A stretch of DNA of 64,000 nt from Streptomyces sp. M92 (GCF_028473745.1 NZ_CP101137.1:5456001-5520000), one strand, 5' to 3'; positions 7,899-17,228 are shown, counted from the first letter of the stretch. Numbers and translations are program-made. Notes: generated by a model not told the origin, from the sequence alone.

Positions 7899-8878
7899 CC
7901 CGTCGCGGCGTGGTCGAGCCGCGCCCTGCTCTCCCCGGGCAGCTCCAGCTCCACCGCGCCCAGTACTTCGTCCAGTTGCGCGACGGAGCTCACCCCCACG
8001 ATCGGGATCACCGGCGGGTCACCCCCGAGCAGCCAGGCCAGTACCACCTGGTTGGCCGTGGCCCCCAGCTCGGCGGCCACCTCCCGCAGAACGGCCAGGC
8101 GCTGCCCGGTCCCGGGGTGGTGGTAGGCGGCCGGCAAGGACTTGTCGGGCCGTGTGTACGCGCCCGAGAGCAGCGACGAGTAGGCCATCAGCGTCAGGTC
8201 CGGCTCACTGCGCACGTAGTCGAGGAGCTCGGCGGTCACATGGACGTGCCCGCTCTCCGGCAGTCCGATGTCGAAGCGCGGCTGGAGGTAGGAGTAGCGC
8301 TGCTGGACGCAGGTGTACGCGGTCCAGCCGTTGGTCCGGGCGATCGCGCGGGCCCGCTCGGTCCGCCAGGTGGCGTGGTTGGAGCAGCCGAGCACCGCCA
8401 CCTTGCCGCCGCCGACCAGTTCCTCGAGCGCCCCGAGTGTCTCCTCCAGGGGGACGGACCGGTCCTCGATGTGTGTCCAGTACAGGTCGAGGCGATCGGT
8501 GCCCAGGCGTCGCAGGCTGTCTTCCGCCGCCTTGCGCAGTACCGGTGCGGACAGCCCCTCGGCCGTCTCCAGACCGCTGCCGGGCACGGTCGGCCGGGCC
8601 CCCGCCTTGGTGGAGATCACGACCTTGTCGTGCATGCGGCGGCTCGCCAGCCACCGGCCGACGGTGCTCTCGCTCTCGTCCCCACTCCCGCCGGGGACCC
8701 AGAACGCGTAGTTGTCGGCGGTGTCGACGAGATCGCCGCCGGCCTCGGTGAACCGGTCGAGAATGGCGAAGGACGTCTTCTCGTCCACGGTGGTGCCGAA
8801 GGGCAGTGCGCCCAGGCACAAGGCGCTGACGACGGGGCCCGACGGGCCCCCGACTCGGCGTCGGAGCAACGGTGTCAC
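7895..8878 (-). CDS. aldo/keto reductase
   Basis: This 327-residue NADPH-dependent oxidoreductase has a TIM-barrel fold. The tetrad residues can be placed: Asp and Tyr in DTADNYAF, Lys in ISTKAGARP and His in YWTHIEDRS. The cofactor-binding region near IPIVGVSSVAQLDE lies at the C-terminus. The GTG at 8878 (VTPLLRRRVGGP) gives the usual family length; the longer open frame upstream is not aldo/keto-like. The ribosome binding site is weak. It is divergent from the MerR-methyltransferase gene, separated by about 190 bases. The substrate is unknown. Confidence 0.85.
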   Translation of the reverse strand: MTPLLRRRVGGPSGPVVSALCLGALPFGTTVDEKTSFAILDRFTEAGGDLVDTADNYAFWVPGGSGDESESTVGRWLASRRMHDKVVISTKAGARPTVPGSGLETAEGLSAPVLRKAAEDSLRRLGTDRLDLYWTHIEDRSVPLEETLGALEELVGGGKVAVLGCSNHATWRTERARAIARTNGWTAYTCVQQRYSYLQPRFDIGLPESGHVHVTAELLDYVRSEPDLTLMAYSSLLSGAYTRPDKSLPAAYHHPGTGQRLAVLREVAAELGATANQVVLAWLLGGDPPVIPIVGVSSVAQLDEVLGAVELELPGESRARLDHAATG

Positions 8879-9066
8879 CTCGCTTCGTGCCCGCACGCCG
8901 AAGACGTGCGGGCTCGGACAGGAACGGCTCCACCGTAGAAGGACAACGGACCGGTGTCCCGGCCCGTTGGGCCACCGGAAAACCGGACCGATCCGCGCCG
9001 GCCGCAGCCCGGTCCGGCCTGGGAGTGCTTGACCCTCACGTGGCGTCATGCCGCATAGTCCCCGGC

Positions 9067-10182
9067 ATGGAAGCGCACCTGACCGTGGGACGCGTGGCCG
9101 GACTGGCCGGCGTCAGCGTCCGCACGCTGCACCACTACGACGAGATCGGCCTCGTACGGCCGTCCGCGCGCACCGCCTCCGGATACCGGGCCTACGCGGC
9201 GGGCGACGTGGAGCGACTGCGGCAGGTGCTCGCCTACCGGCGCCTGGGATTCGGGCTGCGCGAGATCGCGGACCTGGTCGACGACCCCGCCACCGACGCG
9301 GTGGCGCACCTGCGCCGTTTGCGCGGTCTGCTGCTGGACCGGCGCGATCAGGCCGCTGCCGCCGTGACGGCCATCGACAGGGAACTGGAGGCACGGGCCA
9401 TGGGGATGAACACGACGCCGGAGGAACAACTGAAAGTGTTCGGAGCGCAGTTGTACGACGTCATCGGATCCGCGTACCCGGCGACGCGGCGCACCGAACC
9501 GCGGATCGCCGAGAGGATCTGGGACGCGCTCGGGGACGCGCGGACCGTGCTGAACGTCGGGGCCGGCACCGGCTCCTACGAGCCTCCCGACCGTGACGTG
9601 ACGGCGGTCGAACCGTCGGCCGTCATGCGCGCGCAGCGCCCGGCGGGCTCGGCGCCCTGCGTGGCCGCCGCCGCGGAGCGCCTGCCCTTCGAGGACCAGT
9701 CGTTCGACGCGGCGATGGCGGTCAGCACCGTTCACCACTGGCCGGACCCGGTCGCCGGTCTGCGGGAGATGCGCCGCGTGGCCCGCCGGGTGGTGGTGTT
9801 CACCTACGACGCCGGCAGCACCGGCTGGCGCGACCGCTTCTGGCTCACCCGCGACTACCTGCCCGAGTTCGGCGGCCTCCTCACCGACAGGCCCTCACTG
9901 GCCGACCTGGCCCGCGCGATCGACGGTCGTGCGGAACCGGTGCTCGTTCCCTGGGACTGCGCCGACGGCTTCTTCGAAGCCCACTGGCGCCGGCCCGAGG
10001 CGTACCTGGACGAACAGGTACGCCGCGCGGTGTCCGTGTGGACCCGGGTCGGGCCTCAGGCGGAGCAGCGGGCGGTGGACGGCCTCCGCGACGACCTCTC
10101 CTCCGGCCGGTGGGCCGAGCGCAACCGGGACGTCGTCGCCCTCGACGCCACAGAGCTCGGCCTGCGCCTTCTCGTCACGTGA
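9067..10182 (+). CDS. MerR regulator fused to a SAM-dependent methyltransferase
   Basis: This 371-residue protein joins two domains. Residues 1-110 are a MerR winged helix (VGRVAGLAGVSVRTLHHYDEIGL, then SGYRAYAAGDVERL and a coiled-coil). A short TipA-like stretch EEQLKVFGAQLYD follows. Residues 150-371 form a class I methyltransferase with the glycine motif TVLNVGAGTGSYEP, acidic VEPS, AERLPFEDQSFDAAM at motif II and HHWPDP. MerR proteins usually carry a small effector domain, so an enzyme in that position is unusual. The protein could sense SAM or its substrate and regulate its own promoter. The continuous frame and absence of a second ribosome binding site argue against two separate genes. 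Confidence 0.85.
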   Translation: MEAHLTVGRVAGLAGVSVRTLHHYDEIGLVRPSARTASGYRAYAAGDVERLRQVLAYRRLGFGLREIADLVDDPATDAVAHLRRLRGLLLDRRDQAAAAVTAIDRELEARAMGMNTTPEEQLKVFGAQLYDVIGSAYPATRRTEPRIAERIWDALGDARTVLNVGAGTGSYEPPDRDVTAVEPSAVMRAQRPAGSAPCVAAAAERLPFEDQSFDAAMAVSTVHHWPDPVAGLREMRRVARRVVVFTYDAGSTGWRDRFWLTRDYLPEFGGLLTDRPSLADLARAIDGRAEPVLVPWDCADGFFEAHWRRPEAYLDEQVRRAVSVWTRVGPQAEQRAVDGLRDDLSSGRWAERNRDVVALDATELGLRLLVT

Positions 10183-10214
10183 ACCGGCGGCCGGACAGCC
10201 GGACGCTCGCCGCC

Positions 10215-11072
10215 TCACCCGGTGAGACGTTTCGCCGCCTCCCGGCGCCGGCGCTGCGCCGCGACGTTCGCCACCGGGGCCGACAGCATCAGTGCCCGCG
10301 TGTAGGCGTGCCGCGGCGCCCCGGTGACGTCGGTGGCGCCGCCCGTCTCCACGATCTCGCCGCGGTGGATCACCGCCACCCGGTGGCTCATGAAGCGGAC
10401 CACGGACAGGTCGTGCGTGACGAAGAGGTACGCCGTGCCCGTCTCCTCCTGGATGTCCAGCAGCAGGTCGAGCACCGCTCTTCGGGTCGTCAGGTCGAGT
10501 GCGGAGACCGGCTCGTCGCAGATGACGAGCCGGGGGCGCAGGGCCAGGGCACGGGCGATGGCGACGCGCTGCCGCTGGCCCCCGGAGAACTCGCGGGGCA
10601 GCCGGTGGGCGGCGTCCGCAGGCAGGTGGACCCGGTCGAGCAGGCCGCGGACCCGGTCGCGGGCCTCGTGCGGACTCGTCCCGTGCGCGATCAGGGGTTC
10701 GGCCAGGGTGTCCCCGACGGTGAGCGAGGGGTTCAGGGAGGTGTACGGATCCTGGAAGACGACCTGGAGGTCCCGGCTCAGCGCGCGGCGGCGGGAGCGG
10801 CCGGCCGTGTGCACGGGCTCCCCGTCGAAGGTGATCGTGCCGGACCGCACCGGCACCAGGCCGAGGACGGCGCGGCCGATGGTGGTCTTGCCCGACCCGG
10901 ACTCCCCGACCAGGCCGAGGGTCTCACCCGGCCGGACGTCGAGGGACACGCCCCTGAGCACCTCGGTGTGCGGGGCACGCCGGCTCCGTCCGGGGTACGA
11001 GACCCGCAGGTCCCTCACGCTCAGGAGGGGCGCCGCGGGAGCGGCGGGCTCGGTGGCCTCTGCTGCGTTCAT
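10215..11072 (-). CDS. oligopeptide ABC transporter ATP-binding protein (OppF/DppF type)
   Basis: This 285-residue cytoplasmic ATPase has Walker A GESGSGKTT, signature FSGGQRQRVAIARALALRPRL and Walker B VICDEPVSALDLTT. Its C-terminus (GEIVETG, then HAYTRALMLSAP) is the oligopeptide/nickel ATPase tail. ATG at 11072 overlaps the stop of the upstream fusion gene (ATGA), so translation is coupled. It is the last gene of the operon and provides the second ATPase subunit beside the fused one. Confidence 0.92.
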   Translation of the reverse strand: MNAAEATEPAAPAAPLLSVRDLRVSYPGRSRRAPHTEVLRGVSLDVRPGETLGLVGESGSGKTTIGRAVLGLVPVRSGTITFDGEPVHTAGRSRRRALSRDLQVVFQDPYTSLNPSLTVGDTLAEPLIAHGTSPHEARDRVRGLLDRVHLPADAAHRLPREFSGGQRQRVAIARALALRPRLVICDEPVSALDLTTRRAVLDLLLDIQEETGTAYLFVTHDLSVVRFMSHRVAVIHRGEIVETGGATDVTGAPRHAYTRALMLSAPVANVAAQRRRREAAKRLTG

Positions 11073-12898
11073 ACGGCTGTGCTCCTCGCCTTTCGGGGCT
11101 GTCGGCGGTCCCGTGCCGGGGCGTCGTCGAGGACGGCGTCGAGCAGGGTCCGGGTGTAGGCGTCCTGGGGGGAGTGGAGGACCTGCTCGGCGGTGCCGGT
11201 CTCCACGATCCGGCCGCCGTTCATCACGGCGACGCGGTCGCACAGGTCGGCCACCACTCCCAGGTCGTGGGTGACCAGGAGGACGCCGAGCCCGCGGTCC
11301 CGCTGCAGCCGGCGCAGCAGGTCCAGGATGTCCGCCTGGACCCGTACGTCGAGCGCCGTGGTGGGTTCGTCGGCGATGAGGAGCCCGGGATCGCAGGACA
11401 TCGCGCCGGCGATGAGCACTCGCTGGGCCATGCCACCGGAGATCTGGTGCGGGTACAGCCGCAGCGTGCGCTCGGGGTCGGGGATCTCCACCAGGCGCAG
11501 CAGTTCCAGGGCACGCCGGGCCGCGTCCCTGCGCGAGAGGCCGAGAAGATGGCGCATGGGTTCCAAGAGCTGGCTGCCGACGGTGAACGCGGGATCGAGG
11601 TTGCTCATCGGCTCCTGCGGGACGTAGGCGGCGGTGCGGCCGCGCAGGGCCCGGCGCTCGCGTTCGGGCAGGCCGACCAGTTCGGCTCCGCCGACGAGGA
11701 CGCTGCCGCCCGCGATCCGTCCGCCGTCGGGCAGGATGCCGAGCACGGCGAAGGCCGTCTGGGTCTTGCCGGAGCCGGACTCACCGACGAGCCCCACGAT
11801 CTCCCCGGCGCGCACGTCCAGGTCGACTCCGTGCACGACCTGCTTGTCGGTACCGTCCGGCTGCGCGTAGGCGACGGTGAGTCCGCGCACCGACAGCAGT
11901 TCGGCCCGGCCGTCCGGGGAGCGTTCCCCGGTAGGAGCCGGCGCGGGCGTTGTGCGGCGTACGGGCCGGGGCCGTGCGGACGGCTGCCCGGAGTGGTCCT
12001 CCAGCCCGTCGCGCAGGGCCGACGCGAACAGGACGAGCGCGCCGTTGGTCAGGCCCAGGGCGAGCCCCGGCCACAGCATCAGCAGGGGCGCGCGCTGGAT
12101 GTTCTGGAACGCCTCGTTGAGCATGGCGCCCCAGGTGGCCGACGAGCCGCTGCCGATGCCGAGGAACTCCAGACCGGCCTGGAGGCCGATCGCGACGCCG
12201 GCGACGAGGGCCACCTGGATGATGACCGGGCCGCGGACCACGATCAGCACGTGCCGGGACACGATACGCGCGTCGGACAGCCCGGAGACCCTGGCGGCAT
12301 CGATGTACAGCTCCTTGCGCACGCCCGCGACGACACCGCGCACCAGACGGTGGAAGCTCGGTGCCGCGAGCACCCCCAGTACGACCATCAGGGCCCACAC
12401 GTTGGGGCCGAGGATGGCGCGGGAGGCCAGGAGCACCACCATGGCGGGCAGCGCCATGACCAGGTCGACCGCCCAGTTGGCGGCGGAGTCGAACCTGCCC
12501 CCGCGGTAGCCCGCGTACAGACCGGCCGGCACGCCGAGGGCGAGGGCGATGCCGAGGGCGATCACCGCTCCGCCGAGGGTGTTGCGCCCGCCGTACAGGA
12601 CGCGGGAGAGGATGTCGCGGCCCGCGGAGTCCGTGCCCAGCGGATGGGCGCCGCCGGGGCCGGCGAAGGCGTTGCCGAGGGACGCGGCCGAGGGGTCCTG
12701 GGGCGCCAGCCACGGCGCCAGCAGGACCGCGGCGACGAGCAGCAGGAGCACGGCGGCCGACCCGGCGCCGAGCGGGTTGCGCGACAGCCGCCGCAGGACG
12801 CGGCGACCGGGCGTCGCCCGGCGGCCCGCCGCCCGCGCCGCGCCGCCGGGACGGTCCGTGGCGGTCGCGGGCGGTCCGGCCGGAAGGTTCTCGCTCAT
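11069..12898 (-). CDS. fused DppC-type permease and DppD-type ATPase
   Basis: This 609-residue protein combines two normally separate subunits. Residues about 25-295 form a BPD-type inner-membrane permease with the entry motif PLGTDSAGRDILSRVLYGGR and the EAA-type loop region (AARVSGLSDARIVSRHVL). A Pro/Arg-rich linker (about 297-335) follows. The rest is an ATPase with GESGSGKTQ, signature ISGGMAQRVLIAGAM and Walker B LLIADEPTTALD. The frame is continuous across the linker. Both ends overlap neighbours by ATGA. It should pair with the DppB-type permease and the following ATPase to import peptides. Confidence 0.92.
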   Translation of the reverse strand: MSENLPAGPPATATDRPGGAARAAGRRATPGRRVLRRLSRNPLGAGSAAVLLLLVAAVLLAPWLAPQDPSAASLGNAFAGPGGAHPLGTDSAGRDILSRVLYGGRNTLGGAVIALGIALALGVPAGLYAGYRGGRFDSAANWAVDLVMALPAMVVLLASRAILGPNVWALMVVLGVLAAPSFHRLVRGVVAGVRKELYIDAARVSGLSDARIVSRHVLIVVRGPVIIQVALVAGVAIGLQAGLEFLGIGSGSSATWGAMLNEAFQNIQRAPLLMLWPGLALGLTNGALVLFASALRDGLEDHSGQPSARPRPVRRTTPAPAPTGERSPDGRAELLSVRGLTVAYAQPDGTDKQVVHGVDLDVRAGEIVGLVGESGSGKTQTAFAVLGILPDGGRIAGGSVLVGGAELVGLPERERRALRGRTAAYVPQEPMSNLDPAFTVGSQLLEPMRHLLGLSRRDAARRALELLRLVEIPDPERTLRLYPHQISGGMAQRVLIAGAMSCDPGLLIADEPTTALDVRVQADILDLLRRLQRDRGLGVLLVTHDLGVVADLCDRVAVMNGGRIVETGTAEQVLHSPQDAYTRTLLDAVLDDAPARDRRQPRKARSTAV

Positions 12899-13836
12899 GC
12901 GGCCCTCGCCTTCGGGTTGAGCCAGCCGATCACGATGTCGACCAGAAGGTTGATCAGGACGACACCGACCACGGTGAGCATGACCAGCGCCATGATCACG
13001 GGGATGTCGCCGCGGGTGGTGTAGGTGACGGTCATGCTGCCGATGCCGGGCAGACCGAAGATCTGCTCCACGACGACCGCGCCGCCCAGCAGTCCCACGA
13101 ACTGCATGCCGAGTACCGACAGGGCCGGTGCGGAGGCGTTGCGCAGGACGTGCCGGAAGACGATGCGGGACGGGGGCAGGCCGCGGGCGCGCAGGGTACG
13201 GACGTAGTCCTGGCGCAGGACGTCGATCACCGCGCCGCGCACCTGCTGGGAGACGCCGGCCACGGAAGCCACCGACAGGGACAGCACCGGGAGGGCGATG
13301 GTGGACAGCCAGCCGCCGGGCGATTCGGCGAACGGGATGTAGCCGATGGCCGGGAACCAGTTCAGCCGGACCGCGAAGACCAGCACGAGGACGAGGGTGA
13401 CCAGGAAGCCGGGCAGCGCGTAGCCCACGACACCCAGCACCTGGACGAACCGGTCGACGGCGCCGCGCCGCACCCCCGCCCAGACACCGAGCAGGAAGGA
13501 CACCGTCGTGGTGACGAGCGTGACGCCGACCATCAGGCTGGCGGTGACCGGCAGCCTGCCCCAGACCGCCGTGGCGACGTCCTCACTGGTGAACCACGAG
13601 GTGCCGAGGTCGCCGCGCACGGCGTGGGTGAGCCAGTCCGCGTACTGCTCCAGTACCGGCCGGTCCAGGCCCAGGGCGGCGTTCTTGGCGTCGACGGAGG
13701 CCTGGTCGGCGCTCTGGCCGAGGAGCTGCCGGCCGATGTCGGTGTCGGGGACCGACAGCAGCACGTAGGTGAGCAGCGAGATGACGACCAGGAGCAGGGC
13801 ACCGGACGCCGTCCGGCGGGCGATGAAGGTCAGCAT
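12895..13836 (-). CDS. oligopeptide ABC transporter permease (DppB/OppB type)
   Basis: This 313-residue integral membrane protein has about six transmembrane segments. The first starts at residue 8 (ASGALLLVVISLLTYVLL), and the BPD signature loop YVRTLRARGLPPSRIVFRHVLRNA lies near residue 225. Family members form the membrane pore with a DppC-type partner. The ATG at 13836 follows the binding-protein stop by 34 bases. The ATGA overlap with the fused subunit downstream keeps the subunits in step. Confidence 0.92.
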   Translation of the reverse strand: MLTFIARRTASGALLLVVISLLTYVLLSVPDTDIGRQLLGQSADQASVDAKNAALGLDRPVLEQYADWLTHAVRGDLGTSWFTSEDVATAVWGRLPVTASLMVGVTLVTTTVSFLLGVWAGVRRGAVDRFVQVLGVVGYALPGFLVTLVLVLVFAVRLNWFPAIGYIPFAESPGGWLSTIALPVLSLSVASVAGVSQQVRGAVIDVLRQDYVRTLRARGLPPSRIVFRHVLRNASAPALSVLGMQFVGLLGGAVVVEQIFGLPGIGSMTVTYTTRGDIPVIMALVMLTVVGVVLINLLVDIVIGWLNPKARAA

Positions 13837-13870
13837 GGCACTCGGTATCCGTGACGGGCGCCGGGGCGGG

Positions 13871-15400
13871 TCACTTGGCGGGGGAGTAGTTGTAGATCGA
13901 CGGGACGGCCATGCCGGACTGCGGGCGGACGGTCACCGTGCCGTCCGAGACGTGCAGGTAACTCATCCGGTAGAAGGGCACGAACCACCCTTGCTCCACC
14001 AGGTGCTCGTTGAGGGATCGCACGGCGGTCCCGGCCTGTTCGGCGGTGCCGGACTGGACGCGAGCGACCAGTTCCCGCACGGTGGCGTCGGTGGTGCCGA
14101 ACATGTTGAAGGCACCCGGGTTGACGAGTTCGTCGACCACGACCCAGTCCGACGAGGACTGGCCGATGTTCATGACCATGCCGGAGTACGCCCGGTCGGT
14201 GAACACCTTCCGCACCGCCGAGGCACCGTCGAGGTCGTCCCAGACCAGCTTCACCCCGACGGCCTCGAAGTCGGCGGCCAGCGAGGCGGCGAGCGCGTCG
14301 TTGACGATGGCGGAGATCCGGGGAAGCTTCAGCGTGAATCCGTCGCCGTGGCCGGCCGCCCGCAGCAGTTCCCTGGCCCGGTCCGGGTCGTGGGCGTAGT
14401 ACGTGTCCAGTTCCTCCGCGTATCCCCGGGTGTCGGGGCCGAAGACCTGCGAGGTGATCTCGCCGCGGTTCTGGCGGATGGCCCGGAGCATCGTCTCGCG
14501 GTCGACGGCGAGGTTGAGCGCCTGGCGGACGCGGGCGTCCTTGAGCGCGGGCGTCAGTGCTCCGCCCCGGTCGAAGAGCAACAGTCCCTGGAAGTCGAAC
14601 TCCTGCTTCGTCGTCTTCATCCGCGGATCGGCCTCGATGCTGATCTGCTGGTCGGCGCTCTGCAGGAGGGCCGCGTTCACCTGGCCGGTCTTCAGGCCGT
14701 TGACGATCGCCGTCTCGTTGTCGAAGAAGCTCATCGTCAGTGTCTCGTACGGCAGCGCCTCGCCCCAGTAGTCGGGATTGCGCTGGTAGACCCACTTGGT
14801 GCCGATCGTGGTCTTCGCCGTGTCCAGGCGGTAGGGGCCGGTGCCGTCGGGGGTCGTCTTGAGGCTGTCGCCCTTGCCGAACGCGGCCGGGTTGGCCATC
14901 AGTCCCGCCGCGTCGCTCAGGTAGAAGAGCATGGCGGGATTGGGCTGCTTCAGCTGGAGAGTGGCGTGGGAGGCGTCCTTCATCTCCACCGCCTCCAGGT
15001 CCTTCAGCCACTTGGCGTCGGCCCCGCCACCCTTCTTGAAGCGCTCCATGTTCGCCTTGACGGCCGCGGCGTCGAAGGCGGTGCCGTCGGCGAACTTCAC
15101 GTCCTCGCGCAGGGTGAGGGCGAGTTCGGTGCGGTCGGCGTTGTACTTCCAGGCGGTGGCGAGCATGGGCCGGAACTCACCGTCCGGCTCGCGCTTGACG
15201 AGGGTGTCGTACGTCGCCTGGAAGAACGGCAGGGCGCTGCCGACGGCCTGGGCGGGGTCGAGGCTCTGCGGGAACGTCATGGTGGCGATGTTCAGCGTCG
15301 ACGAACCGCTGCCCGTGGTGCCGGCGCCGCTGCATCCCGCGACGGCGAGGGCCGCCGCCAGACAGGCGGCCGCGGCCCCGGTTCGGGTGCTTCTGGTCAT
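13871..15400 (-). CDS. peptide/solute-binding lipoprotein (SBP_bac_5 family)
   Basis: This 509-residue lipoprotein has a signal peptide with lipobox LAVAGC (Cys about residue 22). An extracytoplasmic family 5 binding domain follows, with SLDPAQAVGSALPFFQATYD near the N-terminus, GTGPYRLD in the middle and DARVRQALNLAVDRETML later. Family members capture oligopeptides, nickel or sugars and deliver them to the DppB/DppC permease. It is the first gene of the operon. Upstream, an imperfect palindrome at 15470-15489 faces a divergent TetR gene, which suggests substrate-dependent derepression. Confidence 0.92.
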   Translation of the reverse strand: MTRSTRTGAAAACLAAALAVAGCSGAGTTGSGSSTLNIATMTFPQSLDPAQAVGSALPFFQATYDTLVKREPDGEFRPMLATAWKYNADRTELALTLREDVKFADGTAFDAAAVKANMERFKKGGGADAKWLKDLEAVEMKDASHATLQLKQPNPAMLFYLSDAAGLMANPAAFGKGDSLKTTPDGTGPYRLDTAKTTIGTKWVYQRNPDYWGEALPYETLTMSFFDNETAIVNGLKTGQVNAALLQSADQQISIEADPRMKTTKQEFDFQGLLLFDRGGALTPALKDARVRQALNLAVDRETMLRAIRQNRGEITSQVFGPDTRGYAEELDTYYAHDPDRARELLRAAGHGDGFTLKLPRISAIVNDALAASLAADFEAVGVKLVWDDLDGASAVRKVFTDRAYSGMVMNIGQSSSDWVVVDELVNPGAFNMFGTTDATVRELVARVQSGTAEQAGTAVRSLNEHLVEQGWFVPFYRMSYLHVSDGTVTVRPQSGMAVPSIYNYSPAK

Positions 15401-15469
15401 GAGGATCGCTCCGTGTGGAGGGCCGGGGAGGGACGTCCCGGACGAGATGGGCGGTGAGCTTAGCCGCAG

Positions 15470-15489
15470 AACTAACCAGTTGGTAGGTT
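15470..15489. promoter_or_regulatory. candidate TetR operator for the peptide transporter
   Basis: AACTAACC-AGTT-GGTAGGTT is an 8-4-8 imperfect inverted repeat with two mismatches. It lies between the divergent binding-protein and TetR genes. Divergent TetR regulators commonly bind such sites to repress both genes. Confidence 0.5.
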
Positions 15490-15603
15490 TTTGTCGGAGG
15501 AAGGCGTCCGGCCGGGCCGGCCGACTGGTAACTTCCGGGATCGAAGCGGGGATGCCGGGGCACTCCCGTGACGCACCGGAGCCGATGGCAGGAGCCCGCT
15601 GAA

Positions 15604-16263
15604 GTGAGCGCACGACCCGAGGCCGACCCGCGTCGCCTTTCCAAGGGCGAGCGGACGCGGGCCCGCATCCTGGACTCCGCCACCGAACTGTTCTCCCGGT
15701 CGGGGTTCAACGCCGTGTCGCTGCGGGACATCGCCGCCCACGCGGGGCTGACCCACGCCGGTGTTCTGCACCACTTCCCCGGCAAGGAGTCGTTGCTGAC
15801 CGCGGTACTGGGCCGTCGCGACCGGATCGACGCGCAGTCGGTGTTTCCCGGCATCACCCATCCCGGCGCGCCCGAACCGGACCCGGCCGAGCGGCTGCGC
15901 GCACTGGTCGGGCTGATCGCCCGCAACGCCTCGACCCCGGGCCTCGTGGCGCTCTACGCCAAGCTGTCCGCCGAGGCCACCGATCCGGAGCACCCGGCCC
16001 ACCACTACTTCCGGGAGCGCTACCGGGTCCTGCGGGAGGAACTGACCGTCCTCGTCGAGGCGTTGAGCACGCCTGGCGATCCGCCGACGACCCCCGAGCC
16101 CGCGGTCGCCGCCCGGCAGTTGCTGGCCCTGATGGACGGCTTGCAGACGCAGTGGCTGCTGGAGCCGGAAGCCGTGGACATGGAGGACCTGGTCCGTGAC
16201 TACCTGGTCCGCGTCGGACTCCGGCCCGAGGAGGGCGGGTCCGGAACCGGCGTCAACCGGTGA
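15604..16263 (+). CDS. TetR family regulator, probable repressor of the peptide operon
   Basis: This 219-residue protein has an N-terminal HTH (GERTRARILDSATELFSRSG, then VSLRDIAAHAGLTHAGVLHHF). The C-terminal domain has the segment SAEATDPEHPAHHYF followed by ERYRVLREEL. That segment closely resembles one in the second TetR protein at 20999-21577, so the two are probably paralogues. GTG at 15604 has AGGAG ten bases upstream; the GTG at 15568 is an alternative. Its 3' end overlaps the convergent SGNH gene by 11 bases. Confidence 0.85.
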   Translation: MSARPEADPRRLSKGERTRARILDSATELFSRSGFNAVSLRDIAAHAGLTHAGVLHHFPGKESLLTAVLGRRDRIDAQSVFPGITHPGAPEPDPAERLRALVGLIARNASTPGLVALYAKLSAEATDPEHPAHHYFRERYRVLREELTVLVEALSTPGDPPTTPEPAVAARQLLALMDGLQTQWLLEPEAVDMEDLVRDYLVRVGLRPEEGGSGTGVNR

Positions 16264-17170
16264 GGGCGGCGAGAACTGCATCGGCCGTACTCCGGTGCCC
16301 GGCGGCGTTGGGGTGGAATCCGGCCGCCGCCGCGGTCTCCTCCGGCTCGATCCACCGCACGCCCGCCGGCCTGCACACGTCGTGTCCGACCGAGGGACCG
16401 TAGGCGTCGGCGAAACCGGCGCCGTGCAGTGAGGCCTGCCGTGCCAGCACGGTGTTGAGCTGCTTCGTCCTGTCCCGGAGCCAGGGGAAGTCGCCCTCGG
16501 CGAGCGCGACCGTCTCCCGGCACGCGGAGCCGTCGTCCGGGAAGATCGCCGGGTACCCGACCAGGAGGACCCGGGCCTGCGGGGAGCGGACGCGGATCTC
16601 GTCGAGGACGGCGTCGAGGCGTGGTGCGACGGCCTCGATACGGGAGCCGATCTCGTCGGTTCCGAGAAGTGTGTAGCTCTGCTTGCACGGTGCACCCTGC
16701 GGGGCTAGGTAACCCAGAAGCACGCACCGCGTGATGACACCGGTCAGGTCGAGGTCGTTGCCGCCGATGCCCAGCGTCACCAGAGTGGTGTCGGGGCGCA
16801 GGGCGTCGAGCTGCGGCGGGACGGAGTCCTGAGGCGACGTCATGTGGCTGGTGGCGGCGCCCGCGCAGGTCACGTCGGTGAAGGAGGCGGCCTCCGTCGC
16901 CCGGGCGACCACGGTGGGGTAGTTGGCCGAGGAGCGTCCGCAGGCCGAGTCGGTCGGTTCGGGGATCCCGAGTCCGGAGCTGAAGGAGTCGCCGAGCGCC
17001 ACGTAGCGCACCTCGGAGGTGCCCTGCCCTTCCGCCGGCGGCGGTGCGGGTGCCGCGGAGGCGGCCGTGGCCGCGCAGACCAGTGCGGTCAGGGCCGCGG
17101 TGACGGTGGTCGCGCGCTGTGTCGTGCGTCTTCCGGGGCGTGCGCCGGGCGGCCGGCTGGAGGGAGGCAT
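16253..17170 (-). CDS. secreted SGNH/GDSL-family hydrolase
   Basis: This 305-residue exported esterase/lipase has a signal peptide in the first about 42 residues, with Arg/Pro-rich n-region, hydrophobic TVTAALTALVCAATAASA and an Ala-x-Ala cut. The four SGNH blocks are visible: GDSFSSG (catalytic Ser), TSHMTSP region, GIGGNDLDL (Asn) and HPNAAGH (catalytic His). Cysteines are paired as in Streptomyces extracellular lipases. Its promoter region carries one copy of the GAAAACCG-N9-CGGTTTTC-type palindrome 35 bases before the start, which suggests coregulation with the divergent GH3 gene. Confidence 0.87.
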   Translation of the reverse strand: MPPSSRPPGARPGRRTTQRATTVTAALTALVCAATAASAAPAPPPAEGQGTSEVRYVALGDSFSSGLGIPEPTDSACGRSSANYPTVVARATEAASFTDVTCAGAATSHMTSPQDSVPPQLDALRPDTTLVTLGIGGNDLDLTGVITRCVLLGYLAPQGAPCKQSYTLLGTDEIGSRIEAVAPRLDAVLDEIRVRSPQARVLLVGYPAIFPDDGSACRETVALAEGDFPWLRDRTKQLNTVLARQASLHGAGFADAYGPSVGHDVCRPAGVRWIEPEETAAAAGFHPNAAGHRSTADAVLAALTG

Positions 17171-17204
17171 GGCGGTTCCTCTGTTCGGCGGTGCGGGGAA
17201 GTTC

Positions 17205-17228
17205 GAAAACCGTACGGTGATCGGTTTC
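17205..17228. promoter_or_regulatory. palindromic operator, copy 1
   Basis: GAAAACCG (17205-17212), nine bases, then CGGTTTC (17222-17228). It also contains the perfect palindrome ACCGTACGGT. It lies just upstream of the SGNH hydrolase start and matches the half-sites and spacing of copies 2 and 3. Confidence 0.65.

Noticed and set aside
11174..13024. 616-codon plus-strand frame opposite the peptide transporter
   Set aside because: Composition is low-complexity and it is antisense to a well-supported permease-ATPase fusion.
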